Shown: positions 37,470 to 48,649 of the stretch, piece by piece
Layout: each line of letters opens with the position of its first letter
Position numbering within the stretch: the stretch's first letter is position 1
Position numbers and translations under genes: made by a program
The notes under the pieces: generated by a model
The model's input: the letters and a program-made list of their open reading frames with translations, nothing else
The model's database searches: none
What the model was told of the DNA's origin: nothing
Assembly (NCBI GenBank): GCA_012932295.1
Contig: JAAONU010000011.1
Coordinates: 14,530,136 to 14,594,135, forward strand
From: Cyclina sinensis
Lineage: Eukaryota; Mollusca; Bivalvia; Venerida; Veneridae
Direction of reading: 5' to 3'
Length of the DNA: 64,000 nt

Positions 37470-40400
37470 TATTAAGCAGTTCTGAAAATATCAATGTGAA
37501 ATTTTCCCATTTTATCTCAACATTAATGATTTAAAATGTTATCTGAAATGTTTCTTATAATGTTTCATGTTTCTAGTATAAAACAAGAACATCTTAAAGA
37601 GAACGTGTACATTTAAATTTAAACTAAAAGAAGACGTGTTTTTATTGATATAACATACCTGAAAAGAAACAGAATCTAAAAGTCAGTAATACTCAATAAA
37701 GCTTGATATCTTACATTAAAGTAAATCACCTTTTCTTCTTGAGAATGCCTCTCTCAGTGAGGTTGTTTCCATTGGGCAGGATTTCGATCTAAAACGACTC
37801 ATTGCTGCTGAATTGTTTCTAAATTGAGGTGAAGTACTATGTCTATTACTCAAGTAACCATTGAAAATGCAAAAAGCCCCCTTTTTTACTTAGAAAAAAC
37901 TGCGCCATCTTAAAAGCATTTGTAAGAGCAAGTCTCGTATACAAATTATGCATTCCAAATTCTGAACTAAGTTGTACAATGAATCCCATTAAAACAACTT
38001 TATTATTAAAAACGAACAAACATTTTTTAGAGCGCAGTCTCTTATAATGTAAAAATGACACTTGTCCAATTTATTATTTTAAAATAAATTGTTGATAATA
38101 ACACAAACGTATACTGGAAATATAATGATCCTTGTTTTATAGCGTAATTACCATATCTTTAAGTTATCTGAAGCCAACATTGGTCAATAGAACTTTTATA
38201 GAAGACTGATTTAAAGATAAATGAGTCGTTAGTTGTTGTTGTGACATATCTGAAACGATGTTGCCATTCAGTCTCATTTTTAAGAATTGTTTGGTATGTT
38301 CTAAGATTCTATCGTTTTCTTAATAATTATGTTGAGTGACATTTATGGTAAGTTTTATGAACAAATTGTCAATAAAGAATCAACAACTACATAGTCATTT
38401 CCTAGTCAGGCAAGTCATCACGCAAGTGCATAAACGGTAAACAAGAAACGTGTCAAAGACACAAATGTCCCCGAAACATTACAATGGTTACAGTCATGGT
38501 AGCTTACAACCTATGTTACCTTGAACATTTGTGTCAAAATTGTTTGCAGGCTGTGAACTTAACAAAGTACCCATACGTCCAGGGGTAAGACTATTATATG
38601 TCGTTTACCTATTTGCATGAATGGTAAAATGAATAATCTTTCCAAACTGGTGTGTTTAAAAAAGATTTAGTATTTTATACACATAGATCACCATGTGTCT
38701 TTTACAGAAAAAGTGTTTCAAAACAGTTTGTTACCTTTTAACTTCTGGAATTTTATGTTTCAGCTGAACACCACAGGCAACGATATAGTTCAATAATAAA
38801 AATATAGGAGTTGGACAAAGAAGCAATATTAAGAAAAAATAAACAAAGGGCAATAACTCCACGAAAAATGATCAAACTGCAAAGCCTTAGCACATGTTAA
38901 TGTTTATTCTGTGAAAAAATGGTGAGAATTGCATGAAAAATGTAGAAACAGTTGTGCACAGAAGCAACATTGGGTAAAAATTGAAAAAGGGCAATATCTA
39001 TGTCAAAGGATATCGAATCGCAAAAGCCTGAAATATGAACTTTGGCACTTGATAATGATCATTCTATGAAAGTTTAGATAACATCATATGATAATTGTAG
39101 GAGGAGCTGTGCACAGAAAATGGGACGAAATAACGGACAGACAGTACTATATGCCAAAAAGGGTTAGCAAAGCAAACACATGTTTTTAGTAAGTGACCTA
39201 TCGTAACATGAACTGCACTCCTTATGTTTTCAAGTTTATATGTTTGCCTTTTAAAAGGGGTAATTACATGCTATAAAATGTATCATTGTTTCAAGGGAGA
39301 TGGACGAGAAGCCGACATCTTTGGCTAATGAAATTTCTGTTGAGTGACCATTGCTTAAAACTTAATTTTAATTGAAATCATTTTAAAAGCCTTTATAGCA
39401 AAAGAGAAAGACAGTTGAAATCAACCGAAAATTTCGTTACAAAATTACAATTGCTTGAATTATCTAGGGAAAGAAAAATACTTTCAATTAGTTAAATTAT
39501 ATATTCGAGTTGTTATAGTATTTGTTATATTACAGCACTTTGGTTTCTTACCATTAGGTTTCACAAATAATCAAAATAATCACTTGTTTTCAAGTTCGTC
39601 TTCTTGTTTGTTTACCTCTGGATTAAAAGTTATTAACCCTGAACATGCTGAAATTGTGTAATGAATTTCCCCAGCTTTGAATTTGGAACAGTCCATTCAA
39701 AGTTTAAGGGATTTAAACATAAAAATACAAAAATGGAGCTACCAACAGTATAGAGCCTGGTCAGACTGCACTGATGTGCAGGCTGCCCTGGCTCTATTCT
39801 GGTGGCAAAGGCCAATCACTTTCGGTTCCAGCAGGTTAAGGGTTAATTAGTAGCTGTCTTTTGAATCTGTTTTCTCACTGTCTGTTAATTATTATTTATC
39901 TAGCATTATAACAATGGGCTTATATGCTTTCGTCAGTAAAAAGGATTTTGTTCTGTTCTGTTCTTATTTTGATATCATTCTTTTATCGTTTGAACTCAAA
40001 CACTGCAGCCCCAACATAGGCACTTCCTAAGAAAGCATTCTCAAGATATACGTAACAGAAAAAGCAACTCAGGAAAAACAATCATTATCTTTTCCTTTGC
40101 ATGAACCTAAATACATTAATAATGTATTTAAAAGAATGTTAAATAAAAACTTGCTAAAATAGACATTTAAACGCTAAAAAGGTTAAGTTGTATTTACAAT
40201 GTCTACTGCTGGTCTAGAATTGATAAATATTATTACTTTAATATATTTTTTTTTCTCAAAATTTTTTATTTACTTTCTATGACGTGCACATAAATAATAA
40301 CTTTGCAGACAAAACATGTATATACAAAACTGCTAGCTCGTATCAATCAAAAAATGATTTCCGGTTAATATTCCTTCCCGTATTCTGTCGTTTGAATGTA

Positions 40401-41431
40401 AAAAGCAGTTGATGTGCCTCAGGTTAGATTTTATTAGAAAACAAAAAAACAAAAGCAACATCAGCAACAAAAAATGTGAAACTTTATAGTTCCTATATTA
40501 TTGAATAAAAACAGCAATGAAACACGTCTCTTTTTGTTACAAAACATTGTTTACTGGGAAAGTAATATTTATCACAAATAAGACAGAATTGTTACAGATT
40601 GTTGGAACTGAGTGCTTAAGTTGATAGGTAGAACGGTTGGCACTTTATTTATTAACCACTGAATAGCAACATCTTTTGACAATCTTGGAAAAAACAATGA
40701 CATCCATTTAGATAATTAGATAATATCTTCAGATAGCTTTGTTCAAAGTTTGCCCTGATTAAATATTAGATGGAGAATTACTGTTTTGTTTTGACCCATT
40801 TACGTGTTTATGACAAAGAACGTAGGCAAAACCTAATGCACTTTCAGTTATTTCATTATTGCAGGCACGAAGGCATTACTCTGACGACACTGTCGATATT
40901 ATTACGGATATTGCTTCCTGTCCTATTAGACAAAACGGAAAAATATAATCAAAAAGCTAAACTCAGTTGTTAAAGAGTAAAGTAAATATATAATATCGTG
41001 ATAAGTACCAAATGTTTGAAATCAACTTAGTGACAAACAGATCTTAAAAGAATAAAGTGAATTAATTAAGCTTGCTCAGCTTCGACTGTTATAATAGTTC
41101 TGAGTGGAAACGTGTATGTACGATGGTCTTAACAGATGATTTAGTACATACATGTTACGAATGGAAACGTTCTACCCGATATCTTCAAGAAAATGAAACC
41201 TAGCAATTTAGACGTTAGCTTTTTGTGTGTCACTTACATTTCCTGAACTTTATTTAAAAACTGAAATATTAACGTCTTTTTGAAAATTAAATTACTAAAT
41301 TTAATTCAATGTCTTGTTTTCTTTGTTAATTTCATTACGTTTTCCCAAAGGCGAACTTAGACTACAATAATTAAAATTGGAGATTTAAGGTATCGAGACA
41401 CGTCTATTGAATGTTTTGAAAATAATATAGT
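37470..41431 (+). repeat. Segmental duplication, copy 2 (empty site)
   Basis: Direct copy of 29560-37036 lacking the retrotransposon. The empty site reads GCAAAAGCCTGAAATATGAA at about 39019-39038, against GCCTGAATATATTA...ATATATTAGCTTTGG around the filled site. The copies lie 433 bp apart in the same orientation, as expected from unequal exchange or replication slippage over several kilobases. Confidence 0.9.
38441..39155 (+). mobile_element. Non-autonomous element in duplication copy 2
   Basis: Intact-length twin of the split element at 30727-34663: ACAAGAAACGTGTCAAAGAC start, CGGACAGACAGTACTATATG end. About 715 bp, no coding capacity. Confidence 0.55.
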
Positions 41432-42120
41432 GTAACCAGATGATCTCAGCGATTATTCATTTTAAGTGAGTAAGATCTCTATTACCACATAACTTGGTTA
41501 TATTATAATGTCCACATCTCCGTCTTCTTCAAAAGAAAGTGATTCGAGACCAAAAAAATAATCTTATCGCTGAACCTTTCTTGTAATTAAGAAAACAGGT
41601 GGAAGCGAAGGCGACAATTTCGGCTAATGAGTTTAATTGGTCTCTCGATAGCTAAATACTTAACAGAAGTCAGAAATAATAATAATAAATAATAAAAAAG
41701 AAGAAGAAAAAACAACAACAGCAGTTGTCAGTAGATTTAAACCAGTATATTAAACATACCCCTGTCAAAACAAAGCCGATGATATATTTTAATCAAAGCA
41801 CTCGGAGTAATGTCAGAAGAGAAAGTCAAAATGTGTGAAGATTGTTCTTTATCACTGCACCCATATGATAAGAATCATATTAATTCCTTCAATCGCATTT
41901 TAGATATGCTCTAGACAAGCATAATTTCAACATAAAAATAATGGAGATAATCCAAAAATTAACTTAGGTAGAGTCATTGTTCGGACTCCCTTGTAACCAA
42001 ACTGTGACCATTGTATAAAGTATAAACTCAGTCCCTCAAAAGTCTTTCTGAGGTGTGACGTACAGACATGACGTGATTGTAAATGTTCAAAATATTAGTA
42101 TGTATACAAACGTTTAATTA
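41432..42120. other. AT-rich sequence, no gene seen
   Basis: Contains A-rich and AAT/AAG-rich low-complexity DNA at about 41670-41720; nothing else recognised. Confidence 0.4.
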
Positions 42121-42129
42121 TTTTCCATG

Positions 42130-42668
42130 TGAAAAAGGAGCATAACGGTAGAAACACTGGTCACTTAGTGGTATCCCTTGTGGTACAGATGTGCCTTGTC
42201 CCCAGTATCAAGTATGCTGTTCCCAGTAGCATGTATGCCAAGAATGGGTACTATATCTTAGATAGTTTTCAAAATTTTCTATATCAATAACCAATTTCAA
42301 CAAAAATTTCAAGTTGAAATGGGTCAAAACTACTAAAACAGTTTTCAGAGTAATACCCTTGTCTTACAACTGTGTTCTGTCATAATAATCAAGTATTCTA
42401 AGTTTAATGTTGATACCTTTGACAGATTTGCTATCACCCCACTTAATAACCAATTTTGACAAAATTTCTAAGTTAAAAAGGGGTTTGACTCCAAAAATAT
42501 ATTTCAGAATAATGCCCATTGTCTTACAACTGCACCTTTTTTATTATCAGCAAGTATTCCAGGTTTTGTGATGATACCTTCAGGTGTTTCAGTAACAGCC
42601 TACTTCGAAGATTTTGCAGGACAACAAAGACGACCTAGCGATCTTAATAGCTCGAGCAGATAAGCTAA
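42130..42668 (+). mobile_element. Diverged minisatellite element ending in GCTAA
   Basis: Two to three diverged units marked by AATAACCAATTT (about 42288 and 42444) and GTCTTACAACTG. The right end, TCTTAATAGCTCGAGCAGAT followed by AAGCTAA, matches the CCTAATAGCTCAC...GCTAA end of the elements at 1915 and 26521, so it belongs to the same family by its tail. The left end is uncertain. Confidence 0.6.
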
Positions 42669-42794
42669 AGTACGGGAAATACCATGGTGATCTCTATTAA
42701 AATTGAAATACTTGACAATTGCTTATATCCAAATCAAGGGCAACGCAGAAATCAAATATATGTTGTTTTTTTATGATAAGTAAACTAATCATAA

Positions 42795-44533
42795 ACAAGA
42801 GGGCCATGATGGCCCTGTATCGCTCACCTGAGTATGACTGCTTTAAACAAAGTTGCTATGGGCCTGGTTATTTGACCCCAGATGACCCATATTCGAACTT
42901 GACCTAGAAATTATTGAAACAATCTCTTTGACAAATTTCAAGGTTATTTGTACTGAAAATGTTACCTCTAGAGTGTAAACAAGATTTTTCCATATTTGGG
43001 CTGTATGACCTAGTTTTTGAGCCCAAATTACCCATATCCAAACTTGAGCAACAAATCATCAAAACAACCTTTCTGACAAATTTCCAGGACATTTGGACTG
43101 AAAACGTAGCCTCTAGAGTGTTTACAAAGTTTTTCGATATTTGGGCTCTGTGACCTAGATCTTTCGACTCCAGATGACCCATATTCAAACTTGACCTAGA
43201 AAAAATAGAATTAAGCTTTCTGACAAATTTCCAGGTTATTTGGAATTAAAATGTTACCTCTAGAGTGTTAACAAGGTTTTTCCATATTTGGGCTCTGTGA
43301 CCTAGTTTTTGACCCGAGATGACCCATACTCCAACTTAAGCTAGAAATCATCAAGAAAACATGTCTGACAAATTTCCAGGATATTTGGACTGAAAATGTA
43401 ACCTCTGGAGTGTTCAAAATTATACATATTTGGACCATGTGACCTAGTTTTTGATCCCAGATGAATAATATCCAAATCTGAGCTAGAAATCATTGAAACA
43501 ATCTTTCTGACAAATTTCAAGAATGTTTGGACTAAAAATGTAACCTCTAGAGCATTAACAAGGTTTTTCTACTTTCGGGCTCTGTGACCTAGTTTTTGAC
43601 CCCAGAAAACCTATATTCAAAACTAAGCTAGAAATCATTGATAGAACCTTTCTGACAAATTTCCAGGTTATTTGGACTGAAAATGCTACCTTTAGAATGT
43701 TAACAAGGTTTTTCCATATTTGGACTCTGTGACCTAGTTTGTGACTCCAGATAACCCATATTCGAACTTGATCTAGAAATCCTCAATGCAACTATTTTGA
43801 CAAATTTCCAGATTATTTGGGCTGAAAATGTAACCTTTAGAGTGTTAACAAGGTTTTTCAATATTTGGGCTCCGTGACCTAGTTTTTGACCCCAGTTGAC
43901 CCATATTTGAACTTGACCTAGAAATTGTCAGAGCAACCTTTCTGACAAATTTCCAGATTATTTGGGCTAAAAATGTAACCTCTAGAGTGTTAACAAGGTT
44001 TTTCAATATTTGGGCTCTTTGACCTAGTTTTTGACCCCAGATGACCCATATTTGAACTTGACCTAGAAATTGTCAAAGCAAACTTTCTGACAAATTTCCA
44101 GATTATTTGGGCTGAAAATGTAACCTCTAGAGAGTTAACAAGATTTTTCTATTTTCGAGCTCCGTGACCTAGTTTTTGAACCCAGATGACCCATATTTGA
44201 ACTTGAGCTAGAAATCATCAATAGAACCTTTCTGACAAATTTCCAGGATATTTGGACTGAAAAAGTAGTCTCTAGAGTGTTAACAAGGTTTTTCTATATT
44301 TGGGCTCTTTGACCTAGTTTTCCAACCCTGATAACCCATGTTCGAACTCGTCCGAGATATCAATGAGACAAACATCCTGACTAAGTTTCATGACAATTGA
44401 GGCAAAAATGTGACCACTAGTGTGTTAACAAACTAATTGTGGACGGACGGATGGACGGACGGACGGACGACGGACGACGGACAAAAGGTGATCAGAGAAG
44501 CTCACTCTGTCACTACGTGACAGGTGAGCAAAA
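42795..44533 (+). mobile_element. Minisatellite element, about 145-bp core (second copy)
   Basis: Starts ACAAGAGGGCCATGATGGCC with the palindrome GGGCCATGATGGCCC, then CTGTATCGCTCACCTGAGTA. About eleven core units of 144-147 bp follow (GTGACCTAGTTTTTGA landmark at about 43296, 43438, 43586, 43729, 43876, 44165 and 44310), then a (GGAC)n microsatellite at 44441-44482 and a hairpin at 44500-44529. It is the most complete copy in the window, with start, core, microsatellite and terminal hairpin all present. Confidence 0.88.
44441..44482 (+). repeat. (ACGG)n microsatellite
   Basis: GGACGGACGGATGGACGGAC and continuing units, between the last core repeat and the terminal hairpin. Confidence 0.9.
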
Positions 44534-44603
44534 AGTAACAAAATCATGTTAGCAAATAATTAAGAAGTGAAAACAGTAGATAAATAACCTTGAATGTATA
44601 AAA

Positions 44604-45937
44604 ACAAGAGGGTCAACAGGGCCCTGTATCGCTCACCTGATATGACTGCTTTTAACAAAGTTGCTATGGTCCTGGTTAATTGACCCTAGAGGACCCATAT
44701 TCGAACTTGTCCTAGAAATTATTGAAACAATCGTTCAAACAAATTTCCAGGTTATTTGGACTGAAAATGTAGCCTCTAAAGTGTTTACAAGGTTTTTCGA
44801 TATTTGGGCTCTGTGACCTAGTTTTTGACCCCAGATGACCCATATCTAAATCTGAGCTACAAATTATCAAAACAACCTTCCTTAAAATTTCCAGGACATT
44901 TGGACTGAAAATGTAGCCTCTAGAGCATTTACAAAGTTTTTCGATATTTTGGCATTGTGACCTAGTTTTTGACTCTAGATGACCCATATTCGAATCTGAG
45001 CTAGAAATCATAAAAGCAACATTTCTGACAAATTTCAATGTTATTTGGAATTAGAATCTTAACTCTAGAGTGTTAACAAAATTTTTCAATATTTGGGCTC
45101 TGTGACCTAGTTTATGACCCAAGATGATCTATTTTCGAACATGAGCTAGAAATCATAAAAGCAACTTGTCAGACAAATTTCCAGGATATCTGGACGGAAA
45201 ATGTAACCTCTGGGGTGTTATAATGGTTTATACATTTTTTGACCCTGTAACCTAGTTTTTGACCCCAGATAAGCCATATTCAAAACTGAGCTAGAAATCA
45301 TTAAAGCAATATTTCTGACAAATTTCAAGGTCATTTGGACTGAAAAAGTTACCTCTAGAGTGTAAACAAGGTTTTTCTATATTTGGGGGTCTGTGACCTA
45401 GTTTTTGACCCAAGATGACCCATATTCGAATCTGAGCTAGAAATCATAGAAACAACCATTCTGACAAATTTCCAGAATATTTGAACACAAAAGTAGCATC
45501 AAGAGTGTTAACAAATTTTTTTCTATATTTTTGGCTGTGACCTAGTTTTTAACTCCAGATAACCAATATTTGAAACTGACCTAGAAATCATTAAAACTAC
45601 CTTTCTAGCAGATTTTCAGGTTATTTGAACTGAAAATGTAGCCTCTAGAGTGTTAACAAGGTTTTTCGATATTTAGGCTATGTGACCTATTTTTTGACCC
45701 CAGATGACCCATATTCGTACTTGACCTAGAATTCATCAAAGCAACCTTTCTGACAAATTTCCAGGATTTTTATACTGAAAATGTAAGCGCCAGAGTGTGA
45801 ACAAGGTTTTTCTATTTTTGGGCTCTGTGACCTTGTTTCTAAACTCAGATGACCGATATTCGAATATGAGCTAGAAATCATAGAAACAACCTTTCTGACA
45901 AATTTTCAGATTATTTGGACTGAAAATGTTACCTCTC
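44604..45937 (+). mobile_element. Minisatellite element, about 145-bp core (third copy, no 3' end)
   Basis: Starts ACAAGAGGGTCAACAGGGCC and CTGTATCGCTCACCTGATAT only about 70 bp after the previous element ends. About nine core units. It changes at about 45937, in the middle of a unit, into 166-bp-type sequence that continues on the far side of the mariner. It is therefore either a composite element with two core types or two elements joined by recombination. Confidence 0.75.
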
Positions 45938-45973
45938 ATTCTACAAGAAGATTTTCAAAGTTTTCACTATATA

Positions 45974-46000
45974 CGAGGGTTGATCGAAAATTAATGAGAC
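45974..46000 (+). repeat. Mariner left terminal inverted repeat
   Basis: 27 bp, preceded by TA. Pairs with 48623-48649. Confidence 0.93.
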
Positions 46001-46365
46001 TTTTGCTCTAAAAATTTTGTCTTTGTGTCCAGTACCATGTAACTGTGTCAATATACAGTTTAAATATTTATTTACAATATACTAAAGTAATAATTATTTT
46101 TGAGATGTATAAAAGTCTCTGATACGTTGCTATAGTAACCAATGAACGGATGAGCGGGGCAAGCGAAAAAGATGACTACATGTTCTATGAAAAAAACGTT
46201 AAATATAAAAATCGAAATGGCCGAACGTGGCGCGATTTCGTATGCGGCGTATATGACGTCTGGTGCGTATGTGTTAACGTCGACGTCATATCCGTTACCG
46301 CTGGCAAACAACAGATAACAGGCAACCGTTGCTGAGAGAACAAATATTCACAAATGACGTCTAAA

Positions 46366-47519
46366 ATGTCGCTAGAAAATCGCGCAGTAATGACATTCTT
46401 AGCAGAACTGGGCAACTACCAAAACAGACGTATGAAATGATGCAGAAGACATATATTAAATCATCTGTTTCCCGGGCGGTGGTTTTTAGATGGCACCGAC
46501 GCTTTAAGGACGGGCAGACAGGACTGGAAGATGGACCGGGACGAGGACAGAAAACAATTATTGACGTCAAATTGATCGAATCAATAAAGGACGTCATTTT
46601 TGCGGATCACCGGGTGACGATAAGGGAAATTTGTGATTTAACTGGTCACAGTTATGGAACAGATCATAAAAGTTTAGAAAAAAAACTTGAAAATGCATAA
46701 AGTAAGTGCTCGGTGGATACCGCGTTTATTATCTAATGACAATAAAATCAGCCGTGTGAATGCCTCCAGGAAGTTTTTTGGAGCGATATCGTAAAGAAGG
46801 AGATTCATTTCTTCAGCGGATCGTCACTACTGATGAAACCTGGCTGTTTTTATATGACCCTGAAACTAAGGAACAATAAAAAAAACTGGAAGACAGACGC
46901 ATCTCCACCACCAAAGAAGGCAGGGGTTTCTAAATCGACTTGGAAACAGATGGGTATTAATGGAATGATTCTCCAGCATGCTGTACCAACACATAAAACA
47001 GTGAATGCCGATTACTATTCAAAGGTATCTTTTTAAAAATAATATTTATCAACACTATTTATCAATGTTTAAATAATGAAAACAATATTATAATTTAGAG
47101 AAAGAGAATAATAGAGAGTAAATAAAAGTATTTTTCTTAAAAATATATGCGAAAGAGAATAGAGTTCATTGATTAAAAATGAGTAAACAGTCATTCCGCT
47201 ACAGCTTTTTCAGGTTCTTCGTAGAGACCTCCTGAGGACACTTGTGCGTAAAAGGCCAGAGATTGACCTCGACAGAGTGATAATTCATCAGGATAATGTA
47301 CAGCCTCATACTGCAGAAACTACACAATTAGAGATCGATGTTTTGGGCTTTGAAGCGGTAGAATACCCGCCTTACAGTCCGGATCAAGCCCCTATGGATT
47401 TTCGTGTTTTCCCAGTGATTAAATCTGCATTAAAAGGTAATAGATTCGATTCATTTACTAAACTTTCTCAGGCAGCACAGAATGTTGTTTCCGAGCTAGA
47501 CACACAGTGATATATAGAG
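46366..47519 (+). pseudogene. Mariner transposase
   Basis: Cut-and-paste transposase of the Tc1/mariner superfamily. ATG at 46366 opens MSLENRAVMTFLAELG. A one-base shift near 46413 is needed to reach LPKQTYEMMQK and the helix-turn-helix SRAVVFRWHRRFKDGQTG (about 46463-46520). A second shift near 46670 leads to HKVSARWIPRLL, and a third near 46775 to ERYRKEGDSFLQRIVTTDET with W next (first catalytic Asp in DETW). WKTDASPPPKKAG to NADYYSK then joins, across the intron-like segment 47025-47213, to VLRRDLLRTLVRKRPE, HQDN (second Asp) and PPYSPDQAPMD (third Asp). Counting gives 34 residues between the second and third Asp, the DD34D signature. A TGA at 47508 sits where Trp is usual. The C-terminal codons are interrupted by the insertion at 47528 and seem to resume at 48540 and run into the right terminal repeat. 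Confidence 0.9.
47025..47213 (+). other. Candidate spliceosomal intron in mariner transposase
   Basis: 189 bp, begins GTATCT and ends CTACAGCTTTTTCAG, much more AT-rich than the flanking codons and with in-frame stops (first at 47034). Removing it joins YYSK to VLRRDLLR exactly at a codon boundary (phase 0), restoring the expected mariner sequence with no lost or extra residue. Confidence 0.65.
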
Positions 47520-47523
47520 GATA

Positions 47524-47675
47524 TTTGTTTGTTTTTGTGGAAGACGAGAATTTATTTCATCGAGTGAACACCATATGTGATATTTTCACGAGTGACGCAG
47601 CCACGTGTGAAAATATAAACATATGGTGTTCACGAGATGAAATAAATTCCCATCTTCCACTAAAAAACAAACAAA
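47524..47675. repeat. Near-perfect 150-bp palindrome
   Basis: The left arm 47524-47588 and right arm 47607-47675 are reverse complements with a few mismatches and short gaps (for example GTGAACACCATATG against CATATGGTGTTCAC), around a loop of about 18 bp. It would form a long hairpin and looks like a foldback MITE. Confidence 0.85.
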
Positions 47676-48531
47676 TTTTCTTTTTATTTTATGCCAACCT
47701 GTCAAAAATGGGTATTTTATGACATTTTTACTCAGCGCCTTCAATAAATTCCCCATGGTGAGCCCCAAATCAGTTAATGCGTACTTTAGTCAAACCGTTA
47801 CTCCGCACAAAAAAAAAGTGCAGACAATCTCCAATACATATGATAACTTTACTTCTGCTGAAATAAACTGAATACACTTTCATCAAATAACATTTATTTT
47901 TCTCTACACAGTTTATCAATTTTAATGGAATTTTAGCCATACATACTTTAATTATAAAAGCGGATTAATACCGAGTAATATTCAATCAATTGAATTGAAA
48001 TCGGCCATACTGGATATTGTCCATGTCAGTTATGTAAACAAATCAGACATTTTAAATAATTTATGGCGAATTTCATCATTGTTCACAACTAGTTAGGCTC
48101 AGGAATTCAATATTATAACTGGATTTAACATGGTAAATAAATTTCACTCGCTGTCACTGTCTGAAATACAGCGGATTCTCTTGTATTTACGTGGTGGGGA
48201 AATTCCTGAAGTTTGAATATGGAGTGTGTAAGATTTGCTTCCCTTGATAAAAAAGTAATTCCGGCACAAACAGTGGATTATCAAAATGGTAATTTCACTG
48301 ATTTAAAACAGTGGATTATCACTTTTATCTCACTGATATTTCCCTATATTTCATTGGTAGGCATAAAATAAAAATACATGTATACACAATGGATTGATCG
48401 ACACCATAAATGTATCTCATGTAAGGGCGAATATTTTGAGACGTCGTGTATCTGTATCGGACTGCTCCGCCTCGACGTGATTTACCTCTGTAAAACCGGC
48501 GGGAATTGTTTATTTTTAAATGCAATAAATT
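47528..48531. mobile_element. 1-kb secondary insertion in the mariner 3' region
   Basis: The 8-bp string GATATTTG occurs at 47520-47527 and 48532-48539. Deleting the segment plus one copy lets the transposase frame read YIEDI, W and on to the right terminal repeat. The 1,004-bp insert is AT-rich, codes for nothing recognisable and starts with a 150-bp palindrome. An 8-bp duplication would fit hAT-type elements, but the insert ends show no clear terminal inverted repeat, so the type is open. Confidence 0.55.
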
Positions 48532-48622
48532 GATATTTGGCATATGTGTGGAATAAAGATTCGAAAGGGTGCTGTCTTTGTTTCACATTTATACTCCAAA
48601 TACTCTTCCAATACTAGAACCA

Positions 48623-48649
48623 GTCTCATTAATTTTCGATCACCCCTCG
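48623..48649 (-). repeat. Mariner right terminal inverted repeat
   Basis: 27 bp, followed by TA. Differs from the left repeat at one position (GGGGTGATC versus GGGTTGATC in the reverse complement). Confidence 0.93.

Larger units (their letters stand above)
45974..48649 (+). mobile_element. Mariner (DD34D) DNA transposon
   Basis: Terminal inverted repeats of 27 bp: 45974-46000, starting CGAGGGTTGATCGAAAATTA, and 48623-48649, its near-perfect reverse complement with one mismatch. A TA dinucleotide lies immediately outside each end (45972-45973 and 48650-48651), the standard mariner target duplication. It contains a transposase gene with DETW, HQDN and PPYSPDQAPMD motifs. At 2.7 kb it is about twice the usual mariner length; a 189-bp intron-like insert and a 1-kb secondary insertion account for most of the excess. 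Frameshifts make it non-autonomous today. Confidence 0.93.

Noticed and set aside
43188..45038. Minus- and plus-strand frames in the 145-bp arrays, with repeated GHLGSKTRSQSPN-like text
   Set aside because: The repeated peptide mirrors the DNA repeat; frames change between units and element copies, so no protein is supported.
46072..46597. Overlapping frames on both strands near the mariner left end
   Set aside because: They overlap the mariner 5' region and transposase helix-turn-helix coding sequence; only the transposase reading has family support.
47528..48531. Firm hAT classification from the 8-bp direct repeat
   Set aside because: No terminal inverted repeat or hAT transposase is visible; an 8-bp match in AT-rich DNA could be chance.
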